NCBI GenBank assembly: GCA_951813615.1
Contig: OX638377.1
Coordinates: 620,001 to 684,000 of the forward strand
DNA: 64,000 nt
Direction of reading: 5' to 3'
Source: an uncultured Latescibacterota bacterium
GTDB taxonomy: Bacteria; Latescibacterota; UBA2968; UBA8231
The notes beneath the pieces are model-generated. The model saw only the letters and a program-made list of their open reading frames with translations. It did no database searches and had not been told where the DNA came from. Each line of letters begins with the position of its first letter. Within the stretch, counting starts at the first letter, position 1. Shown here piece after piece: positions 32,650 to 41,508 of this stretch. The position numbers and the translations under genes are program-made.

Positions 32650-35049
32650 TTAGCTTTCAAGTGATGATTCTGGGGTGGATATCGCCAAACTCTCATCTTC
32701 AGATGGGAGGATGATTTCCTCTCCGTGTGCAGGATATTCATGCCAGTATGTTGAATACGTACTTTCCTGTTGTACTTCAAAAATTATATCAGCGTTCGGC
32801 ATTCCAAGTATGTTTCCTGGAGCAATGAGAACAGGCTTAGCTCGTGACAAGCCGTGTGTGACGAGTGTGCCGACTATAGTTTGTGGCAAATGAATCGCAA
32901 AGATTGCTCCATTATGGTCTACTAAATCGAGAGTTCGAATACCAAAAGGATCAGTTCTTGTTCCATGTATCCAATAAAGTTTAGGAAAAAGGCGATGATC
33001 GATAGCGAATTTTGTGAATTCTCTAATCGCACTAGCTACAGAAATAATACGATCTATTGGAGGGAATCGATTCGGCTCGCGATAATGTTCAAGTCCATTC
33101 CGAATGAATGGAACATTGGCCTTGTTAAGGATTGCGGAGCATTTATTTATTAAGGTCGCTAGCTGTCCTAGCTTAGTTGGATTGGCATCGGCCCATAGTT
33201 CAATATGGCGAAAAGGGAAAATCCTGACAGTGTCGCTCGGAGGATCATGTGTCTCATCATTTGTACGTATAAGTGTAGTTCTATCAGCTCGTGGCAGAGC
33301 TTCAACCCACGTTGCCGTCTCCTGTAAGTATCGTAGATACGTACCTAAAGTGTTTCCAGAATCCATCCATCGAAGAGATTCACTTCCGGATGCCAACTCT
33401 TTACCAAGAACTACAGGGACGCGTTTTGCTGCGATACGACGCGTATATGCAAATCTTGTGTATTTCGCGTGATCACTAGATAATATCCATACAAGATATG
33501 AAATAAGTTCATCAAGAAATCCTTCAAGTTCCACGAAAGCATTTACTCCGGAACTTCGGATTGCCTGACGATCCAATTCGCTTTCTGGAACTCCTATTTG
33601 TTCAAGCGTGCTTTCAAACGAATCTATCACTCCTTGTAGAGTTGTTAGGCGTCGATCTTCCCGCGGTGAATTAAATCCCATTTTCCATTCCAAAATCACT
33701 CGGGTATTTTCCCCAGGATTATCGACAGACGTATCAAGAGCTTCGGCTACCGATTTAGTGACACGAGGGCTGGATAAAACGAGCTTCTCAATGGCTACCG
33801 GCGGTTTCGCAGTACGCAAGAATTCCATTAGGGCATCTTGAGTAGTTTTTTCTGAGGGGGTTTGTATACGCCAGTCTAAGTCGCTCATTTCTGAGTATTG
33901 GTTGTATGCATCCCAAATAAGATGTCGGAGAAGAAGTAACGAATTTTGACGTGTAGTTCGTATTCCTAAACTCGATAGCTGAAGCGCAGATGAACTAGGC
34001 AGAGAACATAAGCGGCGTTTCGAAGTATCAACCTCTCGGACTTCTCCTGTCGGTATTTCAATCACTCCACGCCAGACTAGATCATCCAATAACTGTTTGA
34101 TATCGGAATCTGATAATGTTAACAATAGTTGAAGCTGCTCATCAGTAGACAAACTAGACGCTATAGTCTCAGGATCTCCGTCAGCTTTATTGGTTGATTT
34201 GGATTGCAAAATGTTTCGTATATCTTGAGAATGTGAAGTCTTGAACACTTCGGTCATCAGCCGTGTACGGTCTTCGCCGACAATACAATCACCAAGAAAA
34301 AGGGGCATTTCGCTGAGTATTCGCCACTGATCGCTAAGAGTATGAGGCCAACAGATTAATGGGCTTCTCCAGCGTGATTCAGTTTTCCACAACTGGGTAG
34401 ACGCCGTACCCAGAAGCCTGTAGGCTTCTACTAGTGGGATCATGGGTGGTTCAAGGCTTACTTTGTGAAGGCGACGACAATCAAGTAGTGGGCAGTGCCA
34501 AAGTCCTATCGTTTGCTTTGGCGGATAGTAGCGAGTGCATTGTGAATCAATAATACCAAGGGGACCTGTTACGATTGTGCCCGCTTGATAAACTCCTTGG
34601 GTAGATTCTTCGAGTAGGCTTGCTGTTTCCTCCGAAGTTAATGAATCGCGATTCATGAAGCTGAGTCTAGTATAACGGTCGTAAAGCTCTCGACCTTGTG
34701 TCATGGGCCAGTAAATCTGCCCACTGATAGCTTCTTCTTCGACGATTGTTCGAATGAGTTCCAAATCGGTAGATATAGCTTCAATGAGAGGGTCCTCAAA
34801 CCAAAAAAAGCCAAATAGAGCCAAGTGTAAATCTGGTTGGGGTATAGGCTGTGTTGAAAGCTCGCTTAACAATTCGTTGCCTGCTTCACTCGGCGTAATT
34901 GCCTTGGTCCATCGCAAATCGGTTGAATAGTTCGCCGGATACGTCGCTGATTGTACAAGACACCGTAATGCATAGGCATCCGCTAACTGCTGTGCATCAC
35001 TCCGAGATTCTAGGAGTTTATATACCGCATTTCCATCGAGGAAAGCCAT
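32650..35049 (-). CDS. Large protein of unknown function (integron cassette)
   Basis: About 799 residues, no family recognised. No signal peptide or transmembrane helix is evident. The sequence is mixed alpha/beta with an N-terminal helical part (FLDGNAVYKLLESRSDAQQLADAYALRCLV), a cysteine/histidine patch around residue 195-210 (LWHCPLLDCRRLHK), a winged-helix-like stretch near 320-345 (LLLTLSDSDIKQLLDDLVWRG) and a very acidic C-terminus (EEIILPSEDESL). Low GC compared with the core genome, consistent with transfer. Start ATG at 35049 has GGAG upstream; another ATG is 12 bases earlier. An IS5-type element sits 12 bases before that earlier start. It is unusually long for a cassette gene. Confidence 0.75.
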   Translation of the reverse strand: MAFLDGNAVYKLLESRSDAQQLADAYALRCLVQSATYPANYSTDLRWTKAITPSEAGNELLSELSTQPIPQPDLHLALFGFFWFEDPLIEAISTDLELIRTIVEEEAISGQIYWPMTQGRELYDRYTRLSFMNRDSLTSEETASLLEESTQGVYQAGTIVTGPLGIIDSQCTRYYPPKQTIGLWHCPLLDCRRLHKVSLEPPMIPLVEAYRLLGTASTQLWKTESRWRSPLICWPHTLSDQWRILSEMPLFLGDCIVGEDRTRLMTEVFKTSHSQDIRNILQSKSTNKADGDPETIASSLSTDEQLQLLLTLSDSDIKQLLDDLVWRGVIEIPTGEVREVDTSKRRLCSLPSSSALQLSSLGIRTTRQNSLLLLRHLIWDAYNQYSEMSDLDWRIQTPSEKTTQDALMEFLRTAKPPVAIEKLVLSSPRVTKSVAEALDTSVDNPGENTRVILEWKMGFNSPREDRRLTTLQGVIDSFESTLEQIGVPESELDRQAIRSSGVNAFVELEGFLDELISYLVWILSSDHAKYTRFAYTRRIAAKRVPVVLGKELASGSESLRWMDSGNTLGTYLRYLQETATWVEALPRADRTTLIRTNDETHDPPSDTVRIFPFRHIELWADANPTKLGQLATLINKCSAILNKANVPFIRNGLEHYREPNRFPPIDRIISVASAIREFTKFAIDHRLFPKLYWIHGTRTDPFGIRTLDLVDHNGAIFAIHLPQTIVGTLVTHGLSRAKPVLIAPGNILGMPNADIIFEVQQESTYSTYWHEYPAHGEEIILPSEDESLAISTPESSLES

Positions 35050-35073
35050 GCGTAGCTCCATTCCGGTTCGTTA

Positions 35074-35994
35074 GAAGCGTTTTTAAAACTCGTATTGTTG
35101 TTCGGATTTAACGTTGGCGTACTCACCGAACACCTTCAGGTTTCGACCAAGAACCCTGAACGAAAGGTCTCCGATGAGTACGCTATATCAATATCCGACC
35201 GATATAACCGACGCGCAATGGCAGCGGCTTCGTCCTTTACTGCCGACGCGTCGGTGGCGTCGTAGTGGTCCAGGACGCCCACCCCGTGATCTGCGTTTAG
35301 TCATCACATTCTCTATCGGGCTAAAACCGGCGGCCAGTGGCCGATGCTACCGCCGACGTTCGGTCCGTGGCAAACCGTGTATGGATACTTCAATCGCTGG
35401 CGTCAAGACGGACATTGGCAGCGGATTTTGCAAGCCCTGATCCGCCAACCGCGCACCCGACAAGGCCGCCCGCCGACGCCTTCGGCTGGCGGTATCGACG
35501 CACAGAGTGTTAAGACGGCTACGCAAGGCAGAGCCATAGGGTATGATCCCGGCAAACGGGTTAAAGGGCGCAAGCGCCACTTGCTGGTCGATAGCCAAGG
35601 CTCGATCCTGCAATGCAAGGTCACCGCCGCCAATATCTCAGACACCGCTGGCTTAAAGGCCCTGTTGGGGGCCTATTTTTTACTGGGCGTCCAACGCTTG
35701 AAAAGGGTGTGGGTCGATGCTGGCTATCGAGGACAAGTGCTCAACACATGGGTCGCCAATTTAAAGCGCACTCATAAAATTGTGTTGGACGTGGGTGAAA
35801 AACCACGCGATGGCTTTACCCTACTTAAACGCCGCTGGGTAGTTGAACGAACCTTTGCTTGGTTGGGCAACTATCGAATCCACGCCAAAGATTATGAGGT
35901 TTTGACCTGCAATAGTAAAGCCTTTATACACATTGTTATGATACATCTGTTGCTCAAGCGAAAAGCCGTAGAAGAAGAGTTTTAAAAAGGCTTC
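35074..35994. mobile_element. IS5-family insertion sequence (copy 1, frameshifted)
   Basis: 921 bases with terminal inverted repeats GAAGCGTTTTTAAAACTC and its right-end partner GAAGCCTTTTTAAAACTC (one mismatch). A direct 3-base TTA target duplication (35071-35073, 35995-35997) fits the TNA target preference of IS1031-type IS5 elements. Inserted just upstream of the 799-residue cassette gene, separating it from its cassette's 5' end. Confidence 0.9.
35174..35985 (+). pseudogene. IS5-type transposase, frameshifted
   Basis: DDE transposase in two frames. The first part (ATG at 35174, TDAQWQRLRPLLPTRRW) ends in the wrong frame, and the second (from about 35310) runs to 35985. The shift is near 35305-35315, where one extra or missing base breaks the expected ..ILY-RAKTGGQWPMLPPTFGPW.. 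block. The DDE core is otherwise intact: AGGIDAQSVKTA, GRKRHLLVDSQG, WVDAGYRGQ and KRRWVVERTFAWLGNYR. No slippery heptamer is at the join, so it is probably inactive. Confidence 0.85.
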
Positions 35995-36101
35995 TTAGAC
36001 AGCCTCATTCGTCTCGTGTGCTCGACTATCTGATATATGAAGATTAAACATTTCGCTTTTGAACATGGAGATATGCTGTCAAATACAGTTTCATTCATGT
36101 C

Positions 36102-36183
36102 ATCTAACGGTCCGTGCGTTCCTGAACCGCGCAGCGGTTGGGCGAAGGCCGAAAGGCCGGAGCCGGGAACGCTGCTGTTATAC
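36102..36183 (-). other. Integron attC site F
   Basis: On the minus strand: 1L GTATAAC (36183-36177), 1R GTTAGAT (36108-36102), the latter a full GTTRRRY match. Stem GCGTTCCTG (36116-36124) / CGGGAACGC (36164-36172) with one wobble. Confidence 0.9.
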
Positions 36184-36209
36184 GATTGCCACCACCAATA
36201 CTTAAATGG

Positions 36210-36833
36210 TCAGTGTTTATCCCAGTCGCATGGAACAAGAGGGACTGGCCAGTCGGGATCTGGTTGCCACCCAGACCAGTCTTCGAAGAATGGCCAAGAG
36301 CGATTCTTGAGGGCTTCTCCGACGGTGTTGGCCTCCGACTTAGCAAATGAGGCTTCATCAGCAGATACAATGCCTTCATCCTGAGCCCATTGGAGCTCGT
36401 CCTCATCTTTTAGGCACCAAGAGGACAGATCGTCAGCGACTGTCACATCCAGAATCAGGTCCCGAGTATCGAACCCGATGGGCGTGCGAACCCACTCCGC
36501 TTCGAGGTTTACATACCATCCCGTGAAGCGTTGCTGATCCGGATCCCACGAGCGAATAACGGTGTGACCGGATCCCATCTTGTGGAGGTGCAAATTGCTT
36601 CTGCCGGTCCATTCTCTGTTTGAGTAGCCACCGTCCCACCCACCCGGAAGCATGTTTCTGCCGCCTGGGCCACCTCGTTTCCCTGTCCGTTTTTTGCAGA
36701 TGCTTCCCGTGTGCTGGAACAGCCCGATCACATCATCGTCGTCGCAGACTATCGTAGCAGGAAAGACATAGCCGACATTCCCTTCCGGAAGCGAGCGCCA
36801 TACAACCTGGTCACCTCGACCGAATGTCCTCAT
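36210..36833 (-). CDS. DUF402 protein, FomD-like (integron cassette)
   Basis: 207 residues. The C-terminal half carries the DUF402 signature: GWYVNLEAEWVRTPIGFDTRDLILDVTV, followed by SSWCLKDEDELQWAQDEGIVS, with the acidic residues that bind metal in characterised nucleotide phosphatases of this fold. The N-terminal half (GRGDQVVWRSLPEGNVGYVFPATIV) is a beta-barrel-like region. Likely a nucleoside-diphosphate or nucleotidyl ester hydrolase. The ATG at 36833 has CGGAG upstream; an earlier ATG at 36878 lies inside attC site G and is rejected. Confidence 0.78.
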   Translation of the reverse strand: MRTFGRGDQVVWRSLPEGNVGYVFPATIVCDDDDVIGLFQHTGSICKKRTGKRGGPGGRNMLPGGWDGGYSNREWTGRSNLHLHKMGSGHTVIRSWDPDQQRFTGWYVNLEAEWVRTPIGFDTRDLILDVTVADDLSSWCLKDEDELQWAQDEGIVSADEASFAKSEANTVGEALKNRSWPFFEDWSGWQPDPDWPVPLVPCDWDKH

Positions 36834-36863
36834 TCTAATCTCCGTGGGTCTGAGCAGGCTTTC

Positions 36864-36955
36864 GTATAACGTTCTCACAATTCACGAAGCCGCGAATGCG
36901 GCTTGCCGGAGGCCAAGGCGTGTTCAGCGCCGCAGCGTGAATTGCTGTGTTACAG
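36864..36955 (-). other. Integron attC site G
   Basis: On the minus strand: 1L CTGTAAC (36955-36949), 1R GTTATAC (36870-36864). Stem AATTCACG (36879-36886) / CGTGAATT (36936-36943) perfect. 1R is the exact reverse complement of site F's 1L. Confidence 0.88.
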
Positions 36956-37001
36956 GTTGGCGGCGCGCCCCCGTCACAGCGAAGCGCTCGCAAACGCACT
37001 T

Positions 37002-37547
37002 CTACGCCATGTTACCCATGGCCTGACGGCGGCGACGGTGAGCAAGTTCGCGTAAGTCCACAACCACATCAGTTTCATCCACAATTTCCTGTCCAATAAG
37101 CTCTTCAAGCACGTCTTCCAAGGTCACCACACCCTCCAATCCACCGAATTCATCAATCACGACAAACAAATGTTGCCGGAGTTCAAGAAACATGCGCAGA
37201 ACTCGATCCAACGTCAGCGTCTCCAGCACGAAGTGCGCAGATCGCGCGAGACTCTGCAGGGAGACATTTTCGCGGTCCTCGGCAACTGCTGATAGAAGAT
37301 CCTGACGGTGGACGATCCCAACAACATCCTCAGCATCTTCATCATCTACTATCGGAATACGAGCATATGATGGCACACCCATTTGCAGCACCTCATCTAC
37401 TTTCTGTCGTGCTTGAAGGGAATAAATGACCGTGCGCGGTGTCATGATTTGCTGAACTGTTTTCTCTTTCAACGATAGAATGTTCTGAATGGCCCGGCCT
37501 CCTTCTAAATCAATGGTTCCCGCACGCCGCCCCATCTGCACCAATGC
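37002..37547 (-). pseudogene. C-terminal remnant of a CNNM/CBS-domain (hemolysin-like) protein
   Basis: Retains the join to the membrane domain (ALVQMGRRAGTIDLEGGRAIQNIL) and two CBS domains (MTPRTVIYSLQARQKVDEVL, ARIPIVDDEDAEDVVGIV, FVVIDEFGGLEGVVTLEDVLEELIG). The N-terminal CNNM transmembrane domain, present in intact relatives, is missing because the frame runs into the IS630 element at 37548. It is followed by attC site G, so the last cassette visible in the array was a CNNM/CBS gene. Confidence 0.85.
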
Positions 37548-38688
37548 TATAGCCGTCCTACATCATTTAAGTGCCAAATTATATTGGCTTAATTTAGGGA
37601 ATTGGAAGTATTTTTTCTGTCGAATGCCCTTGACAAATAGGTCTTTAATCTGTTCAAAACAGGTGGTCCATACCGCATGGGTACGGACAAAAGTCTTGCC
37701 TTTTAACCAGATGTCTTCGACCGGGTTTTCTTGCGGTGTATAGGGTGCTAATCGCGTACAGCATATCTTCCACTCATCCGGCGGTAGATCGGCCTGCATC
37801 GTTTGTAGAAAATCGCGCATGGCCTGTTGGTGATGATAGGATACCCCATCCCAAAAGATCAATAACTTTTGTCCGGGACGCTGTTGTTGTAGGTAGCGTA
37901 TAAAATCGACCGTATAGTGTGCATTGGCCTTGGGATATGGTTGCATGAGAAAAGTGCCTTTGACTATATCCAACGCCCCATAATAGGGTTGGCGTTGCCG
38001 TCCATTTTCAATGGCCACCTCCAGCCGTTGGTCTCGACGACCCCAGCCATAGCCGCAGGCATCGCCCCAGTGTAGATGCGATTCATCGATGAAAAAGGCA
38101 CGGACTTGACCCGCTTGGAGTTCGGCCTTATGCTCGGTTAGTTTTTTTTAATCGCTTCGCGTTTGTCCAACCCCTGTTGGGGATCGGTCTTGGGGTGCCG
38201 AGCTTGGGTCTTTTTCCAGCTATAGCCCGCCTGAGCAAGCAGATCGTAATAGCTTTGCGAGGAGCGAAACACGACCCCAAACTGCGTTTGGATATAGGAG
38301 GCTAAGGAGGCGACCGAAGGGTGCGACTGGGTCGCTAACCAAGCGTTGATTTGGGTGCGCTGATCGGCCGACAAATACGGCTGTGAGCCTTTATAGCCTA
38401 AGCGAAAACAAGCCACCCCTTCGGCCAGATAGCGCTGCTTCCACGTACTGATGAAGCTCGACTGCACACCGAGAATCGCTTGAATCGCACCTTGTTTAAG
38501 CCCCAAAAGCGTCATCTGAACCGCTAACGCCCGTTTCAGTTCGCGGGCGTCGGGATTGCTCGCGATAAACGCTGATAAAGACGAATCCGAAACCATAGAA
38601 AACACTCCTGAAAAAGAACAAGCATGAGAAAACATAGAAGCAAAATAAGAAAAAACTAAAACCTCTCAAATCATTTAGGACGGCTATA
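37548..38688. mobile_element. IS630-family insertion sequence
   Basis: About 1141 bases. Inverted ends TATAGCCGTCCTA (37548) and TAGGACGGCTATA (38676-38688) match over 13 bases and then imperfectly. The terminal TA at each end fits the TA target duplication of IS630/Tc1 elements. Confidence 0.9.
37563..38596 (-). CDS. IS630 transposase, probably made by -1 frameshifting
   Basis: First frame from ATG at 38596 (CAGGAGTG upstream) gives the helix-turn-helix part (LKQGAIQAILGVQSSFISTWKQRY) and stops at 38138. The second frame continues to 37563. The two join at ATT AAA AAA AAC TAA (A8 at 38142-38149). A -1 slip yields KKKLTEHKAELQAGQVRAFFIDESHLHW and links the halves. The DDE residues are D in FFIDES, D in IFWDGVSYHH and E in NPVED. 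Slippage on an A-run between HTH and DDE halves is a known strategy in this and related families. Confidence 0.85.
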
Positions 38689-39181
38689 TAATCGCAGATA
38701 GGGGAGAGATAACATCTAGGGAATACGACCGCGCTTTTGTCGACGGTGTCAGTACTAGTGACTTGGATATTGATTTCTTAACGTATGTCGCAGACCAGAT
38801 CGCTCCCGGCTTTTCTCCAGAAAAATTGCTTCAGTATTTAGGATTAGCTGAATACGGAGAAGTGGGTCTGAAATACCGAAAAGCTGCCTTACTATTGTTC
38901 GCGAAAGACATATTACGGTGGTATCCTCGTTGCGAAGTTCGAATCGTCAGAATTCGAGGTACTAAATTAGGTACAGGAGAAAACTACAACGTTATTCAAG
39001 ATGATCAGATTACGGGAGCCATTCCAAAGTTGGTTGAGGATGCTTGGGACACTCTTCGGCCGTATCTTGCTAGAACACGGTTTCAGTCGACAGGGTTATT
39101 CCGTGAGAGCTTAATCTATCCAGAGGCTGCATGTAGAGAAGCGTTGGTAAACGCAATAGCTCACCGAGATTATTCCCGTGA
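38689..39181 (+). pseudogene. AlbA_2/RecG-like ATP-binding protein, 5' fragment (split by IS5)
   Basis: The frame is open from the IS630 edge: ITSREYDRAFVDGVSTSDLD, then FLTYVADQIAPGFSPEKLLQYLGL, and IYPEAACREALVNAIAHRDYSRE. This is the segment linking the AlbA_2 (divergent AAA) domain to the HATPase_c-like domain of this family. The AlbA_2 domain is absent: to the left of the IS lies an unrelated gene on the opposite strand. The frame is then cut by the IS5 element at 39182 and resumes at 40112. Confidence 0.8.
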
Positions 39182-40111
39182 GAAGCCGTCTGAAAACTCT
39201 AATTTTCATTTGATTCGTTTAAGTAGCAAGTGGATCATGGCAATCTGTATCAAGGCTTCGCTATGTCGGGTCAAGACCTCATAATCTCTCGCATGTCGGC
39301 GAAAATTCATCAACCACGCCAAGGTGCGCTCGACGACCCACCGGCGTTTAACTACGGTAAATCCACCGCTTGGTTTGGCGACGACTTCCAAGTCTATTTT
39401 GTGCGTCTTTTTTTGGTTGGCCACCCACGTTCGGATCGCCTCGCCTTGGTAGCCGCCATCAACCCACAGCTTACGTAACCGAGCCACGCCGGCGGCCTTC
39501 AAACGGGTCAACACCTGCTTGAGACCCTCTCGATCATCGACATCGGCGGCGGTGACCACCACCTGGCGAAGCAAGCCCGACGTATCCACCAACAGATGCC
39601 GTTTGCGGCCTTTGATCTTTTTACCGGCGTCATAACCGGTTGTTGTACCTTGGGTTGCGGTCTTGATCGTCTGACTATCGACTAAGCCAGCCGACGGCAT
39701 CCCAGCCCGTCCGTTTAGGCGGCGCTCCCGCTGGGTTAGCTGATCCAACACCGGCGACCAGACCCCTTGCAGGCTCCAGCGACGAAAGGAATCATACACC
39801 GTTTTCCACGGCCCAAAACAACCCGGCAACAAAGCCCAAGGACACCCCGTCTTGTTCAAATACAAAAGGCCATTGACGATTTGGCGTCGATCTCGCGGCG
39901 GCCGACCCGGACCGCCTGGTCGCCAGCGCGGCGCGGGCAGCAACGGTTCGATCCGCTGCCATTGTCCATCGGTTAGATCGGTGGCATATTGCATACCAGG
40001 CGTACTCATCATACAAGCCTTTCTATTCAGTTTTTGTCGCGAAACCTGAATATGGCTCGATGAGTACGCCTGTTCAAATAGCGGCTACATAAAGGGTTTT
40101 CAGACAGCTTC
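39182..40111. mobile_element. IS5-family insertion sequence (copy 2, intact)
   Basis: 930 bases; inverted ends GAAGCCGTCTGAAAACTC and (right, complemented) GAAGCTGTCTGAAAACCC. A TGA target duplication (39179-39181 and 40112-40114) fits TNA. Removing it with one TGA restores the interrupted reading frame exactly (..SREGIPVEV..). Confidence 0.9.
39206..40012 (-). CDS. IS5-type transposase
   Basis: 268 residues in one frame, so probably functional. N-terminal TDGQWQRIEPLLPAPRW, then GCPWALLPGCFGPWKTVYDSF, then the DDE core: AGLVDSQTIKTATQ, GRKRHLLVDTSGLL, KLWVDGGYQGEA and KRRWVVERTLAWLMNFRRH. It is clearly related to the frameshifted copy at 35174, but the inverted repeats differ, so they are two different elements. 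Confidence 0.93.
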   Translation of the reverse strand: MMSTPGMQYATDLTDGQWQRIEPLLPAPRWRPGGPGRPPRDRRQIVNGLLYLNKTGCPWALLPGCFGPWKTVYDSFRRWSLQGVWSPVLDQLTQRERRLNGRAGMPSAGLVDSQTIKTATQGTTTGYDAGKKIKGRKRHLLVDTSGLLRQVVVTAADVDDREGLKQVLTRLKAAGVARLRKLWVDGGYQGEAIRTWVANQKKTHKIDLEVVAKPSGGFTVVKRRWVVERTLAWLMNFRRHARDYEVLTRHSEALIQIAMIHLLLKRIK

Positions 40112-41114
40112 TGAGGGTATTCCCGTCGAGGTTTTCGTATATGACGACCATATGGATTTCCAAAGCCCTGGTGGACTTCTATCTAGTATTTCACTTGAGA
40201 AATTGAAAAGTCTAACCCGAGTCCACGAAACTCGGAACCTATTGGTTGCACGAACTCTAAGGGAACTTGGCTTTATGCGGGAGATGGGGGAAGGCATTCT
40301 CCGCATGTTCGACGCTATGAGAGACTCCGAGTTAGTGGATCCAGAATTGACCGCCGATATGGAACATTTTAGGGTAACCCTGCGGTCCCAATCTATTTTC
40401 AACCGACAGGATATCGAGTGGCTTGAAAGCTATAAGGAGTTTGATCTAGAAAAGAATGAGCAGAGGGTAGTTCTGCTTGGTCGAGACGGTCATCTGCTAT
40501 CGACTAACGAGATCATTGATGTAACTGGGATTGTAGATACCGATGACTTTCGCGCTTTATCGGAGCAACTGCGGAGGAAAGGGATCGTATATAATGCGCG
40601 TCCTAAGATCAGCGGAAGTGGAGGACGAAAACGAGAGATCGGTCGATTTCGTGTTCGGCCTTCCAAAGAGGCAGAACAATTCCTTGGAGAACTGATCCAA
40701 GCATTGAAAGTTGTAGGATCTGAAAAGATGCTAACCAGAGAATCCGTGGCAACAGTGCGGTCGAAATTATCTCCTAGTAGCCCGTATAAGGAACGCCCAG
40801 ACCTATCGCTTCAAACATTGGGTTTTATCGATTCTCAACGTCGGTTTCTCCCGAAGGCGTTAAGTTATGTACCTGAACTAGAACAGTCTTTGCCGACTAC
40901 TCCCCAAAGAATATTGGGGCACGTTAAGTCAGCTAAGAAAGGAGGTTACGGATTCATTACTGATGACGACGGTATCGACTATTTTTTTCATAATTCTCAG
41001 TTACAAGACCACGTGGAGTGGGAAAGAATCGAAAATCTTCGGGTTTCATTTTTGCCCAAACCATCACAAAAACCGGACCTTTTGGACACCGCGTGTAACA
41101 TAAGGTTCATTTGA
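40112..41114 (+). pseudogene. 3' fragment of the split ATP-binding protein, with C-terminal cold-shock-like domain
   Basis: Continues the frame broken at 39181: EGIPVEVFVYDDHMDFQSPGGL is the HATPase_c_4 block of AlbA_2/RecG-like proteins, and RNLLVARTLRELGFMREMGEGI follows. Further on are winged-helix-like stretches. The C-terminus, GHVKSAKKGGYGFITDDDGIDYFF, is a cold-shock/OB-type nucleic acid-binding domain, an unusual attachment. Proteins of this class occur as transcription regulators and in phage-defence loci. Confidence 0.8.
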
Positions 41115-41136
41115 CAATTGTATATAATGCTGCCCT

Positions 41137-41155
41137 CAAACCGGCGGACGGTTTG
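41137..41155. terminator. Short hairpin downstream of the split gene
   Basis: CAAACCG (41137-41143) and CGGTTTG (41149-41155) form a perfect 7-base stem with a 5-base loop. No T-run follows, so it is a weak terminator candidate. Confidence 0.35.
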
Positions 41156-41296
41156 GAATACTCGCGGCAGGATTGAACTCCTTGGTAGGCCAGCTCCTGA
41201 TGAGAAGTCGAGGCTAGGCGGAGCAACGCTAGGGCCTAGTCGGCAGCCCTACCCCGTCCAGATAGAGTTGGACCGGAGATTCCCATCTCACGGCAA

Positions 41297-41437
41297 TTAT
41301 ATTCCAAGCCGTGCCGCAAGGTCGTGGAAATCTTGCGCAACTATGTCAAAATCTCCGTCTTGCGCGGTGTCTGCCTGGCCTTCCGGTCCCCATTCAAGTG
41401 GACGTGGAATGAAAGCCGTCCTGAATCCAAGCGGCAT
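41297..41437 (-). pseudogene. 3' fragment of a HAD dehalogenase gene
   Basis: Encodes LGFRTAFIPRPLEWGPEG through FDIVAQDFHDLAARLG and a stop, matching the end of the complete HAD gene at 44139. I count about 13 differences in some 130 aligned bases, plus about 15 similar bases downstream of the stop. Homology ends abruptly near 41430. Together with the complete gene it brackets the restriction-modification pair. The rest of 41115-41508 holds only the hairpin noted above. Confidence 0.82.
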
Positions 41438-41508
41438 AACTGTTCAAGCCCCGCCGGTCAGAGCCCGCGATTTGCGTAGCCGCATGCAGCCTTTCTTGGG
41501 ACACCTCT

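Noticed and set aside
29218..36955. CRISPR array as an explanation for the regularly spaced repeats
   Set aside because: The intervals are 82-98 bases, differ from each other, fold into stems, and are separated by whole genes instead of short spacers.
37489..37743. Plus-strand frame spanning the IS630 left end as the missing 5' part of the ATP-binding protein
   Set aside because: Its translation has no AlbA_2 features and is the shadow of the CBS remnant and transposase.
41111..41128. TTGACA followed by TATAAT just after the split ATP-binding gene
   Set aside because: The boxes are only 6 bases apart, so they cannot form one promoter.
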